A stretch of DNA of 50,000 nucleotides from Symbiodinium natans (taxonomy: Eukaryota > Sar > Dinophyceae > Suessiales > Symbiodiniaceae): contig CAJNDS010001225.1 of NCBI GenBank assembly GCA_905221605.1, forward strand, positions 127,501 to 177,500. Direction: 5' to 3'. A model generated the notes under the pieces. The model had not been told where the DNA came from. It saw only the letters and a list, made by a program, of their open reading frames with translations, and did no database searches. Position numbers and translations under genes: made by a program. Position 1 is the stretch's first letter, and each line of letters begins with the position of its first letter. Shown here piece by piece: positions 18,046 through 26,737 of this stretch.

Positions 18046-18206
18046 TTAGTTGAAGGTTCAAGGTACGGTGCTAACGGTTCAGGGTTTAGGGCTTAGGGTT
18101 TAGAGTTTAGGGTTTATGTACTTATTTTTCACCCAACTATAAACCTGTTAGGGTACTTAGGGGCTGATCTGTGGGGTATAACTACAATAGCCTGAACCTC
18201 CAAGTA
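18046..18206. mobile_element. Family A element containing a TTTAGGG insert
   Basis: Decayed left end (TTGAAGGTTCAAGGTAC) and good right end (CCTGAACCTCCAAGTA). Five degenerate TTTAGGG units (about 18076-18113) lie inside, opposite in orientation to the insert in the 8250 copy. Confidence 0.75.
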
Positions 18207-18241
18207 TACCCCGCACCCCGAACACTAAACGGTGTAGGTTC

Positions 18242-18326
18242 TAGGTTTAGGGTTTAGGTTTAGGGTTTAGGGTTTAGGGTTTAGGGTTCAGGGTTTCGGG
18301 TTTAGGGTTTAGGGTTTAGGGTTTAG
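18242..18326 (+). repeat. Interstitial TTTAGGG block
   Basis: About 12 units; its last TTTAG serves as the putative acceptor of the next exon. Confidence 0.97.
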
Positions 18327-18470
18327 GGTGTCATCCTGTACCGGTTTGGCAGCTTCAGACTTGGCATCTCAGAGACGACGATGCAGAGCATAAGGACAAC
18401 CGCCCGAAAGCGGGATCTGGATTGCAGAGGCCCTAACTCTGATAACGACCTACACAAGATACCCCTAAAC
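18327..18470 (+). CDS. Possible exon, about 47 codons
   Basis: Fills the interval between a TTTAGGG block and a CCCTAAA block with one open frame (LYRFGSFRLGISETTMQSIR...DLDCRGPNSDNDL). Charged, family unknown; no clear donor. Confidence 0.42.
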
Positions 18471-18592
18471 CCTAAACCCTAAACCCTAAACCCTAAACCC
18501 TAAACCCTAAACCCTAAACCCTAAACCCTAAACCCTAAACCCTAAACCCTAAACCCTAAACCCTAACCCTAAACCCTAAACCCTAAACCCCC
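18463..18592 (-). repeat. Interstitial CCCTAAA block
   Basis: About 18 units with one 6-bp slip. A second short block lies at 18739-18788. Confidence 0.98.
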
Positions 18593-18818
18593 AAGACTGA
18601 TGGGTATTTAGGCTTTAGAAGGTTGAGGTTGTTGTTGAAGTACAACGCGGCTTTGGGGGGTTGAGGATCGCAGGGGGGGCTTGACCAAAGTCCCAGAAAC
18701 CGCAAACCCAAACCGTGAAATGTGACTCAGAGATATTGCCCTAAACCCTAAACCCTAAACCCTAAACCCTAAACCCTAAACCCTAAACACCCTTGAGATA
18801 TTCTTCGTTTGTTCGCAG

Positions 18819-18894
18819 GGGTGTTCCACGGTTGAACCAACTCCGAAACCCTGGACCCACCCGAAGCCCTGAGTTTCTGAGGCCTACATCCTAA
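18819..18894 (+). CDS. Possible terminal exon with strong acceptor
   Basis: Acceptor ATTCTTCGTTTGTTCGCAG; 24 codons (VPRLNQLRNPGPTRSPEF...) to TAA. Confidence 0.38.
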
Positions 18895-18992
18895 ATGGCT
18901 TAGTGTTTAGGGCTTACACCCTAAACCCTAAACCCTAAACCCTAAACCCTAACCCCTAAACCCTAAATACTGAACCCTAAACTCCGGCAAAG

Positions 18993-19059
18993 CCCTAATC
19001 CAAGACTTGCCCGTCGTCGTTGCCGTGCTGATCTTCGCCTCGCTCCTCCTTGGCGGACG
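18993..19059 (+). CDS. Possible exon with hydrophobic (membrane-type) segment
   Basis: Reads LIQDLPVVVAVLIFASLLLG and ends either at TGA (C-terminal tail anchor) or at donor GGACG|GTGAGC. The hydrophobic run is long enough to cross a membrane. Confidence 0.36.
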
Positions 19060-19142
19060 GTGAGCCCTAAACCCAAAACCCTCGGTTTAGGGTTTAGGGT
19101 TTTTAGGCTTTAGGGTTTAGGGTTTAGAGTCTAGGGTTTACT

Positions 19143-19205
19143 CCAACTACCCTTTAGCCATAGAAGAAGCAAATAAAAGCCTCTTTACCCCAAGGGTAGT
19201 TGGGA
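19143..19205. mobile_element. Very short inverted-repeat element (family O)
   Basis: CTCCAACTACCCTT and AAGGGTAGTTGGGAG enclose 35 bp. Confidence 0.5.
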
Positions 19206-19371
19206 GGTGCAGGTATTCCGAGCTCGATATGGGAGCATCCCCCAAACTGGAGCGGGGGGCCTTATGTTCTTAAACCCTAAACCCTAAACCCTAACCCCTA
19301 ACCCCTAAACCCTAAACCCTAAACCCTAAACCCATCATGATCGCATTGTGGGGTCTATGCGGGGCTCTGTT

Positions 19372-19455
19372 TTGGGAAAGACCACATCTAGACCCAGGAG
19401 TCGCCTAGGAATACAAAGGGTGCCCTTTTTTGGTTTAAAGGGGCCCCGTGAGGGA
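19372..19455. mobile_element. Family G element
   Basis: Shares TAGACCCAGGAGTCGCCTAG and GGGTGCCCTTTTTTGGTTTA with 36236-36312 and 40250-40340. Confidence 0.72.
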
Positions 19456-19609
19456 AGCTAAACCCTAAAACAAAGGAATAAAGGCCGACTTTGGGTTCTA
19501 GACATCTAACACCCGAAACCCGAAACCCGAAACCCGAAACCCTGAACCCTAAACCCTAAACCCTAAACCCTAAACCCAAAAAAGACAAGCAACCACAGCC
19601 GGCTCGCAG

Positions 19610-20252
19610 GGCTGTGATTGTTTGCTGACGCTTAGGTCTTCCAGGGGTCTTCCGCTTCCAAGGGTAGTTTCCTGGGCCCTGAAAAGGGGGGCCCTTGATA
19701 TACCCCTTGTAGACCCTATACAACCCAAGGGCCCATACTTCCTAAACCCTAAACCCTAAACCCTAAACCCTAAACCCTAAACCCTAAACCCTTTGAAGGA
19801 CGTAAGGGACCAGATTAAGGGCCCATGTAGCTTCCCTAAGGGAGTTTAGGGCTTAGGGCCCCTGAGCCGCCAAAAAGCCCAGCGGCCTGAGCAGTTGAGG
19901 GGCACCCTAAACCCTAAACCCTAAACCCGAAACCCTAAACCCTAAACCCGAAACCCTAAACCCTAAACCCAAAACCCAAAACCCTTAACCCTAAACCCTA
20001 AACCCTAAACCCTAAACCCAAAACCCTAAACCCTAAACCGAAACCCTGAACCGAAACCCTAAACCCTAAACCCTAAATCCGATAAGGGCCCATATCATTT
20101 AGTGTCCCTAAGCCCCGCAACCTGTGCAGTTGAGGGGCAATTGCTGTTTGGACGGCATGCAGGAGCATCGTCAAATCTTCCAGGCCCATCTCCTGGCAAG
20201 GGGCCCAACAGGACTGTGCTTTAGCGGTTTTAGCCTTGAACCCCAAAACTAA
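19610..20252 (+). CDS. Multi-exon candidate interrupted by family E and by a telomeric block
   Basis: Exon 1 (19610-19663) has acceptor CCGGCTCGCAG, 18 codons (CDCLLTLRSSRGLPLP) and donor CCAAGG|GTAGTT inside a family E element. After the element's TTTAG (19847) the frame continues in phase 0 (GPLSRQKAQRPEQLRG) until a CCCTAAA block at 19904. Beyond the block, after CTGTGCAG, the words TTGAGGGGCA recur and the same frame (LRGNCCLDGMQEHRQIFQAH...) runs to TAA at 20250. Read as one exon split by telomeric DNA with duplication of its edge. Product unknown. Confidence 0.4.
19660..19851. mobile_element. Family E element split by a CCCTAAA block (19740-19791)
   Basis: Ends CCAAGGGTAGTTTCCTGGGC and GGGCCCATGTAGCTTCCCTA; inner GGGCCCATACTTC is followed directly by telomeric units, where other copies read GGGCCCATACTTCAGAACCC. 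Confidence 0.8.
19904..20079 (-). repeat. Long CCCTAAA block flanked by a direct repeat
   Basis: About 25 units with CCCGAAA and CCCAAAA variants. GCAGTTGAGGGGCA stands immediately left (19891-19904) and again at 20126-20139; a looser match (TAAGGGCCCATRT..CCCTAAG) also repeats on both sides. Confidence 0.95.
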
Positions 20253-20472
20253 ACCCTAAAACGCAAAAAAGATGCAAACAAAACGCCAAAAAAACAAACA
20301 AACCCAACACCCTACCCCAAAAAACCCAAAACCTAAACCCCAACCCTAAACCCAAAACCCTAAACCCTGTCCCTAAACGCCACAGTCGTAGGGGGAACCG
20401 ACCCGCACCGAAACCCTAAAGCCGAAAGTAAAGCTTTAACAAAAAGCCCTGACCCTGTTTATATCCAGGCGA

Positions 20473-20614
20473 TACTTGGAGGTTCATGGGCCACTTAGTA
20501 ACACAATTATGACTGTTCTTAAAAAAGTACAACCCTATTAGGGTACTCAAGGGGCTTATATGTGGGTTATGCCTACACTTGTATTGTCTTACTAAGTACC
20601 CTGAGCCTCCAAGT
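20473..20614. mobile_element. Family A element
   Basis: Ends TACTTGGAGGTTCATGG and CCTGAGCCTCCAAGT with CCTATTAGGGTACTCAAG inside. Acceptor-like TTATATCCAG lies just before it. Confidence 0.85.
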
Positions 20615-20795
20615 GCAGTTCTCATGTCTAGGGACTACGCGGTTTAGCGTTTGGTTAGGGTTTAGGGTTTAGGCCTTGTAGCAAAGCGCCCTTCGCAGGT
20701 TTGCTTGAGGGTTCAAGAGTGCAGGGGTGTACCGGCCTAGGGATTTAGGAGGGTTCTCCGGTTCTGCTCCTGAGCCCTTCATGCAAAGACAACAA

Positions 20796-20909
20796 AGAGT
20801 AAAATTTGGGATGTTCCCCTGATACTAACAGTCCCTAACAGGGATTATAGTACCCCCTATCATAATCTCGATTCAGGACTGTATAAGGGGAAACATCCCA
20901 AGAGTAAAA
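20796..20909. mobile_element. Family B element with perfect 9-bp target duplication
   Basis: Element 20805-20900 with ends TTTGGGATGTTCCCC / GGGGAAACATCCCA, flanked on both sides by AGAGTAAAA. The left duplication contains a possible donor (GA|GTAAAA) and the right junction a possible acceptor (CCCAAG). Frames before (EGSPVLLLSPSCKDNK) and after (YPPEKPKNLQQEAAASAA) are open. Confidence 0.9.
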
Positions 20910-21034
20910 CCTAAATCCTACCCACCAGAAAAGCCCAAAAACCTACAACAGGAAGCCGCTGCTTCTGCAGCGTGGAGATAGGCCTGTAAGTAAGCTCCAA
21001 GGCTTGGACTCCAAACATGTGCTCTCAACATAAG

Positions 21035-21085
21035 GTTTAGGGTTCAGGGTTTAGGGTTTAGGGTTTAGGGTTTCGGGTTTAGGGT
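21035..21085 (+). repeat. Interstitial TTTAGGG block
   Basis: Seven units with TTCAGGG/TTTCGGG variants. Confidence 0.95.
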
Positions 21086-21141
21086 TTCAGTGAAACACCT
21101 AAACCTTAAGCCCAATGCCCTCCACCCTCAACAGCCTCAAC

Positions 21142-21268
21142 CCTAAGCCCTCGACCCTTCTCTGACCCCACCCCCCAGCATCCTCGATGTCGCCAAAGAT
21201 TGCCTCAGAGGCAAAAGGGCACCCCAACCCCGCTTTTTCGTTCCTTTGCCTTCTGTTGGGCCTGAACT
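21142..21268 (-). CDS. Possible exon, 42 codons
   Basis: Acceptor CGCAGGGTTCAG; open as NRRQRNEKAGLGCPFASEAI...; donor GGCTTAGG|GTTGAG. A second frame is also open. Confidence 0.4.
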
Positions 21269-21343
21269 CTGAACCCTGCGCCCTAAGGACCAACTTGGAG
21301 CTAGTTTTAAGTTTAGGGTTTGGGGATTTGGGCGCCCTGGCAG

Positions 21344-21428
21344 TCTCCAAATCATGGCGGTGAACGGGGTGAAAGGTTGTGCAGCTGTGATCCCGCGAAC
21401 CTCAACATGTCCCAGCACGAGCGCATAC
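21344..21428 (+). CDS. Possible exon, two frames open
   Basis: Acceptor GCGCCCTGGCAG, donor GCATAC|GTACCT. Frames LQIMAVNGVKGCAAVIPRT and SPNHGGERGERLCSCDPAN are both open. Confidence 0.35.
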
Positions 21429-21466
21429 GTACCTCAAATTCTAGCCCTTTAAACCCCGAAACCCAC

Positions 21467-21558
21467 CGTACCTATGTAGTGTATACTTGGGCCCGAAAGC
21501 TGCTATGTAGGAACCCCTTTAAAGCCCAAGTATATACTATACCATGCACATGGATCCT
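21467..21558. mobile_element. Family F element, intact
   Basis: ACCTATGTAGTGTATACTTGG mirrored by CCAAGTATATACTATACCAT. The 21600-21890 stretch after it is C-rich with degenerate telomeric words and one possible 39-bp micro-exon (minus, 21802-21840). Confidence 0.75.
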
Positions 21559-21891
21559 CAGGGCACCCTAGAGCAAAAAAAACAACGACTCACACACAAC
21601 CTGCGCCCCAAACCCTGAACCCAAAATACCCAAACCCTAAACCCTAAACCCTAAGCCCTGAAGCCTCAAGCATGAACCCCTGTAGACCCCTAAACCCCCC
21701 AAACCGTCACCCGAAACCCAAAAGCACATCAAAATCTAAACGCACCCCAAAACCCCAAATCCCTCAAACTGAAGCCTGAAACCCAAAACCCTCAAGCTAA
21801 CCAAGAATTTCCCCAAAGCTGTCACTGAGCGTCTTTTGACCTGAAGCCCAAAAAACCCAACCCTTAAACCAAGCAAGAATCCGGAATAGGG

Positions 21892-22010
21892 TGTAGGGTT
21901 TAAGGTTTAGGGTTTAAGGTTTAGGGCTAGGGTTTAGGGTTTAGGGTTTAGGGATTAGGGTTTAGGGTTTAGGGTTTAGGGTTTAGGGTTTAGGGTTTAG
22001 GGTTTAGGGC
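21892..22010 (+). repeat. Interstitial TTTAGGG block
   Basis: About 16 units. Confidence 0.98.
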
Positions 22011-22011
22011 T

Positions 22012-22132
22012 TCGGCTTTGTCACGCCAAGCGTCTTTCATCTCGTCGAGGAAGGCCTGCAAGCTCTCCGACTCCTCCTCTTCGTCGAAGGACTTCGGCGC
22101 CATGAGAACCTTCAGGCAGGGCTTCTCAGGAG
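22012..22132 (-). CDS. Exon island filling the gap between two telomeric blocks
   Basis: One frame is open across the whole island (KPCLKVLMAPKSFDEEEESE...FLDEMKDAWRDKAEA). Acidic then charged, like a real cytosolic protein. Here the flanking blocks are antisense to the exon, so they cannot supply splice sites; possible internal sites are CCTGAAG| and GGC|GTGACA. Confidence 0.47.
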
Positions 22133-22134
22133 GT

Positions 22135-22212
22135 TTAGGGTTTAGGGTTTAGGGTTTAAGGTTTAGGGTTTAGGGTTTAGGGTTTAGGGTTTAGGGTTTA
22201 GGGTTTAGGGCT
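22135..22212 (+). repeat. Interstitial TTTAGGG block
   Basis: About 11 units. Confidence 0.98.
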
Positions 22213-22441
22213 CTAGAACCCTAAAGGCCATGTAGTGTCCTGAGGTGGGTCTTCTAAGGGGCTCCGAGTTAGGGTTTAGGGTTTAGTGCTGTAGATGCTA
22301 ATCTCTAACCCTGGAACAACGAAACCCTACAACCTTCACGCCCTAAATCCACGAACCCTAAACACCCCAAACAATCCCTAAACCCTAAACCCTAAACCCT
22401 TAAGCCTAAACACTGAACCCCCCCGCCCCCGCCTTAAGAAC

Positions 22442-22534
22442 CTAACCTTGGAAAGAACAAGGCTAAAAACTGCATGGTCGGAGCGGTGCCAAGAGAGAAA
22501 AGAGGGGAAGAGAAAGAACATACCCTGAACCGTA
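22442..22534 (+). CDS. Possible terminal exon, basic
   Basis: Open as LTLERTRLKTAWSERCQERK... to TGA; a second frame with ATG (MVGAVPREKRGEEKEH) overlaps. Confidence 0.27.
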
Positions 22535-22602
22535 AGCCCTGGAAGCACAAACCCAAAAACCCTTAAAATCGACCCAAATCCGAATCCATCCTTAAGCAGT
22601 GC

Positions 22603-22728
22603 ACCCTAAAAACCCTAAACCCTAAACCCTAAACCCTAAACCCTAAACCCTAAACCCTAAACCCTAAACCCTAAACCCTAAACCCTAAACCCTAAACCCT
22701 AGCCCTAAACCCTAAACCCTAAAACCCC
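22603..22728 (-). repeat. Interstitial CCCTAAA block
   Basis: About 17 units. Confidence 0.98.
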
Positions 22729-22769
22729 CAATCCCTGCAACCGCTAGAAACTTCTCAAACCAAAAAAAC

Positions 22770-22844
22770 CAAGCCGCCATGCTCATCTCTGGATGCGAGT
22801 GATCCGAGTCTGTGAGCACTTGGCTGCCCGCGAACCTTGTTCAG
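22770..22844 (-). CDS. Possible exon, 25 codons
   Basis: Acceptor AAACCCTCCAG, donor GGCTTG|GTTTTT; reads LQLNKVRGQPSAHRLGSLAS in phase 0. Confidence 0.34.
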
Positions 22845-22851
22845 CTGGAGG

Positions 22852-22960
22852 GTTTAGGGTTTAGGGCCAGGGTTTTGGGTTTAGGGTTTAGGGTTTAGGG
22901 TTTAGGTTTCGGGTTCAGGGCTTAGGGTTTGGGGTTTAGGGTTTCGGCATTAAGGTTTGG
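22852..22960 (+). repeat. Interstitial TTTAGGG block, degenerate to the right
   Basis: Perfect units at 22880-22905, variants elsewhere. The 22974-23053 island after it is open on plus (LAVREVLVELLLRGLHP). Confidence 0.94.
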
Positions 22961-23165
22961 GGCTTCGGGCCTAGGGCGGTTGTCTTTAGCGGTTCGTGAG
23001 GTGCTTGTGGAGCTTCTCTTGAGAGGTCTTCACCCTATAGACCCCACACCCTAAACTCGAACCCGAAGTCCTAAACTTTAGGTCCTAAACCCTCAACTCG
23101 AAACCCTTATTAACCCTAAACCCTAGACGCCCTAGACTTCGGGGCCTTTGGTGGGGTCTGGGGGC

Positions 23166-23480
23166 TCAGGTGTAGCTTAGATAGCGCAGGGGTGTAGGGG
23201 ATTCAGGGGTATTGAGACTTTGGAGATGTGTTTCCACCAGCAAATGCTCGACGCTGCAGTGCAGGCGCCTTTTTGGGAAGCAGCCAAAACCCGCAACCCG
23301 AAACCCTAAATCCGAAACCCCAGTCTCAAAGCAGGTTCTGGGGACTGGTTTTTGAACAGCTTCAGACCTAAGCTCTATGGGTTTAGGGTTTAAGATAGAA
23401 GAGTACGAAGGGTGATCGAAGAACGATCTGACGGTCTGAAAGCCATGGAAACTGTCCTCGCTTTTTCGCGCCAATGGTTT
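23166..23480 (-). CDS. Long open frame reading through degenerate telomeric words
   Basis: A frame of more than 100 codons: KSEDSFHGFQTVRSFFDHP, then a telomere-derived stretch, then SEAVQKPVPRTCFETGV, another telomere-derived stretch, then KRRLHCSVEHLLVETHL to a stop. Acceptor GAGCTTAG before the middle part suggests separate exons rather than one. Confidence 0.32.
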   Translation of the reverse strand, partial: KPLARKSEDSFHGFQTVRSFFDHPSYSSILNPKPIELRSEAVQKPVPRTCFETGVSDLGFRVAGFGCFPKRRLHCSVEHLLVETHLQSLNTPESPTPLRYLSYT

Positions 23481-23544
23481 GGGGCTTGAAGAAAATACAA
23501 TATCCCTAAACCCCTCCGAAACAGTGCAGATCATATGTGAGTTT

Positions 23545-23650
23545 ACGAAAATAAGGGACCCCCATAATAGATCCCCAAATCATTCATATGATTCCCTTAT
23601 GATTCGTTCACAAAGACGGTACCCCCAATTTCGAAAACCCCCATATGAAT
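23545..23650. mobile_element. Family H copy
   Basis: ACGAAAATAAGGGACCCCC ... GGTACCCCCAATTTCGAAAA, an inverted arrangement shared with 24620, 29108 and 46700. Confidence 0.6.
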
Positions 23651-23679
23651 CCTTGAAACCCTAACCCTCAACCCTGAAA

Positions 23680-23767
23680 GCGAGTTACCTGGCAAGTTGC
23701 AAGGCGACACGTGCTTCTTCACAGGCAAAGACCTCACTGGCTCTTGGATTGGGGTCGAGGGTTGAGT
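23680..23767 (+). CDS. Possible terminal exon
   Basis: Acceptor CAACCCTGAAAG; reads LPGKLQGDTCFFTGKDLTGS followed by WIGVEG and TGA. No family recognised. Confidence 0.4.
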
Positions 23768-23887
23768 CCTTCAGGTGCGTGGGCTTGAGGTTTAGGTTAG
23801 GGTGAGTCTTATGCAACCTACGTTCTGAAGGTAAATTCTAAACGACCTAAATCCTGCAGCGTCCTCAAGAGACTCCCCCCCCCCCCA

Positions 23888-24022
23888 AACCCTAAACCCT
23901 AAACCCTAAACCCTAAACCCTAAACCCTAAACCCTAAACCCTAAACCCTAAACCCTAAACCCTAAACCCTAGACCCTAGACCCTAGACCCTAGACCCTAA
24001 ACCCTAAACCCTAAACCCTAAA
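23888..24022 (-). repeat. CCCTAAA block with an internal CCCTAGA run
   Basis: About 19 units; four consecutive CCCTAGA units at 23970-23998 indicate local spread of a variant. Confidence 0.97.
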
Positions 24023-24128
24023 CCCCACCCCGCCACGGGCCTTGGCCAGCTTGGCGCGCGCCTGCCGCACGAGGCAAGGCCTTCGGCGCGGAACTTTTTC
24101 AAGTAGAGGCCACTTAAAGGGCTTTTCA
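24023..24128 (-). CDS. Possible exon, frame ambiguous
   Basis: Open in two frames (EKVPRRRPCLVRQARAKLAK; YLKKFRAEGLASCGRR) and ends GTGGG|GTTTAG at the telomeric block. GC-rich. Confidence 0.32.
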
Positions 24129-24294
24129 GGGTTTAGGGTTTAGGGTTTAGGGTTCTAGTGCTTAGGGTTCCGAGTTTAGGGCTTTAGGGTGTGGGAATTA
24201 CCACTTGGGCTTGAGAGTTTCGATTGGGCCTAGGGTTCCGGGTTTAGGGTTTTAGGGTGTGGGGTTCAGGACTGATTCAGGCCTTGCGGACTAG

Positions 24295-24362
24295 GTCTAC
24301 TAGAAGGGCAATTCTCCGAATGCCCGGCCATGTCTGGAAGAGGCCCTGAAAGCGACTCATAG
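24295..24362 (+). CDS. Possible terminal exon
   Basis: Acceptor CTTGCGGACTAG; 22 codons (LLEGQFSECPAMSGRGPESD) to TAG. A poly(A)20 tract follows at 24376. Confidence 0.32.
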
Positions 24363-24550
24363 CACCCCCCAACGGAAAAAAAAAAAAAAAAAAAACGCTT
24401 CGGTTCAGCTTGTTGGGATCAAAGGGTCCCAAAAAAACTGGTCCTACCTATGGAGTAGACCCAGGAAAAAAAGTATATACTGTTTAGGTATAAGTAGCTA
24501 TAATGGGAACCCAAAACCAAAAAAGTATTGAAGTATAGTACTCCAAAGAC

Positions 24551-24627
24551 CAGTGATCGCAACATGTCAGAGCTGACGGTGCCGCCGAAGTGTCCCTTAC
24601 TTAGACAGCCAACAAGATGAGCATCTC
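24551..24627 (-). CDS. Possible exon
   Basis: Reads AHLVGCLSKGHFGGTVSSDM and ends TCACTG|GTCTTT. Most of the rest of 24420-24720 is transposon-like. Confidence 0.3.
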
Positions 24628-24715
24628 CAAAATGGGGGGGGGAACCTCTCATGCCCCAAATGGAATAGAATCCCCCTTACAGGGACGACACAAAAAGGGT
24701 ACCCTATTGTCGGAA
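24620..24715. mobile_element. Family H copy
   Basis: GCCCCAAATGGAATAGAATC and AAAAAGGGTACCCTATTGTC, close to the 46700 copy. Confidence 0.65.
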
Positions 24716-24813
24716 ACCCACATATCCCTAAACCCTAAACCCGAAACCCCAAACCCCAAACCCTAAACCCTAAACCCTAAACCGGGCGGAAGTGTTAAGG
24801 CTTGGGGCTACAG

Positions 24814-24888
24814 AAGAGGCTCCTCCAGTCCCGAGGTTTGTGGTCCCCCGTAGGGTCGCTATGTTGCTTAGGAGATTGGGAGTTGGGA
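24814..24888 (+). CDS. Possible exon running into family B
   Basis: Acceptor GGGGCTACAG; reads KRLLQSRGLWSPVGSLCCLG to the element's GGGAT|GTTATC. The exon after the element (24979) can follow in phase. Confidence 0.33.
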
Positions 24889-24957
24889 TGTTATCCCTTT
24901 TACTAACAGTCCTTCATAGGGAGTACAGTAGCCCCGGTCCTTGATGGGAACATCCAA
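24883..24957. mobile_element. Family B element, short copy
   Basis: TTGGGATGTTATCCC ... GATGGGAACATCCAA; flanks GATTGGGAG / AGTTTGGAG agree at six of nine positions. Confidence 0.75.
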
Positions 24958-24978
24958 AGTTTGGAGTTTAGGGCTTAG

Positions 24979-25050
24979 GTCGAACGGCAACCGGCTCCTC
25001 CAGGTCTACGACCAGCCGGAAGCCAGAAGCCCGACCACGAAACCCCAAGG
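24979..25050 (+). CDS. Possible exon, two frames open
   Basis: Acceptor GGGCTTAG; frames RTATGSSRSTTSRKPEAR and SNGNRLLQVYDQPEARSPTT. Confidence 0.33.
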
Positions 25051-25124
25051 GTTCAGGGCTTCTAGGGCTTAGGCGTTAGGGTTTAAGGTTTCGGGTCAAC
25101 CCCAAATCCTAAACTCTGCTTATC

Positions 25125-25207
25125 ATTCCCCGAGGCTCAGAGTAGCCCAGAAACCTTGTGTAAACAGGCCTTTGGGCTAAAAACCCTTAAGTAAGAGCCC
25201 TTGGAGC
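25125..25207. mobile_element. Family D element
   Basis: GAGGCTCAGAGTAGCCCAGA ... AGGCCTTTGGGCT ... AGTAAGAGCCCTTGGAG. Confidence 0.78.
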
Positions 25208-25335
25208 CTCCGGGATTGTTTGCTTTCAACCCTGCCACGCCTAAAGACGAACCTACCGTTCTCGGTCCCACCCTCCTAGGGGATAGAAGTAGGGGGCCCC
25301 TTGGGGGATATAATAGGGTCCCTCTTTAAGAGGGC
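25208..25335 (+). CDS. Possible exon following family D, 40 codons
   Basis: Directly after the element's TTGGAG end a phase-0 frame runs FAFNPATPKDEPTVLGPTLL... to TAA. A further plus-strand frame (RARRVKKGSLVRAPLILPRI) follows at 25340-25411. Confidence 0.36.
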
Positions 25336-25536
25336 CAGAAGAGTGAAGAAGGGTTCGCTTGTAAGGGCCCCTCTTATCCTACCTAGGATCTGCCGCAGCT
25401 TTGAGGGTGCCTGAGCCTTTAGAATGCGCTTGGGGTTGACGCCTAGGGCTTAGGGCGAGGGTCATGGGTTGAGGCTTAGAGCCTCTAGGGTTAGAACCCC
25501 ACAAGCCCGAAAAAAACACAAACTAAAGCAAGAATA

Positions 25537-25889
25537 AAAGCCCTACGCCTTAAACCCTATAAGCCCTAAAACCCCCTTCAACCCAACAAGCCCTATAAAC
25601 AAGAGAAACGTCAGCATAGACCCTAGGCTGGCCCACAAAACCCACTCAAGATATTCCTACATATCATCCTCTTCGACCCAATCTAGGAAAATCGAAAATA
25701 TCCTGAGGGCATATTTGGCCCTTGAACCCAAAACCCAAACCCAGCAAGCCCCATTGGGTATCAAAGGGGTAAAGAAAAGGGGTACCAGCTTAAGGGCCCA
25801 TACTGAGGGACCGTGTAACTACCCCAAGAACCCAGTTCTATCCCTAAACCCTAAACCCCAAACCCTAAAACCCCTTTCAGGGCCTTTAT
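25537..25889 (+). CDS. Longest stop-free plus-strand frame without ATG, 117 codons
   Basis: Stop-free from 25537 to 25889. The central part (LAHKTHSRYSYISSSSTQSR..IENILRAYLALE) is unique sequence; the right part runs through a decayed family E copy (25756-25837) and telomeric words. At most the middle is likely coding. Confidence 0.32.
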
Positions 25890-25911
25890 GAATTATAGGG
25901 CCCAACGATCA

Positions 25912-26016
25912 ATGAGCCCTGGCAAGCGGAAGCAGCCTCGAGAGCTCCAGTTGCACAGGATCCCCGTTCATTCTATTCACCTCCGCATCTGGCGGCTTCG
26001 GGTTCATGGGGATTAG
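25912..26016 (+). CDS. Possible first exon or small ORF, 34 codons
   Basis: ATG-initiated, reads MSPGKRKQPRELQLHRIPVH... to TAG within telomeric repeats; alternative donor TTCGG|GTTCAT. Strongly basic. Confidence 0.36.
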   Translation: MSPGKRKQPRELQLHRIPVHSIHLRIWRLRVHGD

Positions 26017-26106
26017 GGTTTAGGGGTTTAGGGGTTTAAGGGTTTAGGGGTTTAGGGGTTTAAGGGTTTAGGGTACTTGAAAGTTTGGTACACTTAGAAC
26101 CCAAGG

Positions 26107-26128
26107 GGGCGGCGGGAGAGCGCCGCCC
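26107..26128. other. GC hairpin
   Basis: GGGCGGCG and CGCCGCCC form a perfect 8-bp stem around a 6-nt loop. Confidence 0.7.
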
Positions 26129-26159
26129 TATCAGCTCAAGCTCAGCCCTCAAGCCTAGG

Positions 26160-26220
26160 GTTTAGGGTTTAGGGTTTAGGCCTAACCCTAACCCTAACCC
26201 TAACCCTAACCCTAACCCTA
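26160..26220. repeat. Head-to-head telomeric junction with hexamer (CCCTAA)n
   Basis: Three TTTAGGG units run into GGCC and then six-plus CCCTAA hexamers and a poly(A)11. This is the only homogeneous 6-bp telomeric run in the window. Confidence 0.93.
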
Positions 26221-26630
26221 AAAAAAAAAACGTAAGAGAGATTCAACTTTTCATTTATAGCTTAGGGCTTAGGGTTTAGGGTTTAGGGTTTAACCGCTCA
26301 GCCCTCAACCCTCAGCCTGGGTCCAACAGTCCAAAAGGTTGTGAGCCCATCAACCCCGAGCCCAACACCCCTAAATGCTCAACCCTAAACCCTAAACCCT
26401 AGACCCTACACCCTAAACCCTGTACCCGATGCAAGTACCTTAAATACCTGAATTCCGGACCTGCACATTCCTTAAGCCCTAAACGACGCAGCCGCCTCCT
26501 TAAAGCCCCCTAAGCTTGGGGTTTACGGTTTAGGGTTCTGGGTTTAGGGTTCAGGGTTTCCCCTTATAGCGCCATCTAAGTAGGAAGATGCTCAAATGCA
26601 ATTTGTTTCTCGTAGGGCTGCTAGGTTTAG

Positions 26631-26736
26631 GTCGAACTGAAGTGGGAATATTGACAACCCCAAGGGATGGACCAAAAACTCCGAACCCCCCAGCGCTCAG
26701 GGCAAAAGCGATGGCGGGAACAAGTGCTGGGCTAGG
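26631..26736 (+). CDS. Possible exon, 35 codons
   Basis: Acceptor CTAGGTTTAG; open as EVGILTTPRDGPKTPNPPAL... to GCTAGG|GTTGAG. Confidence 0.37.
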
Positions 26737-26737
26737 G

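Noticed and set aside
20416-20625. Minus-strand ORF of 69 codons
   Set aside because: It lies almost entirely inside a family A inverted-repeat element and reads its terminal repeats.
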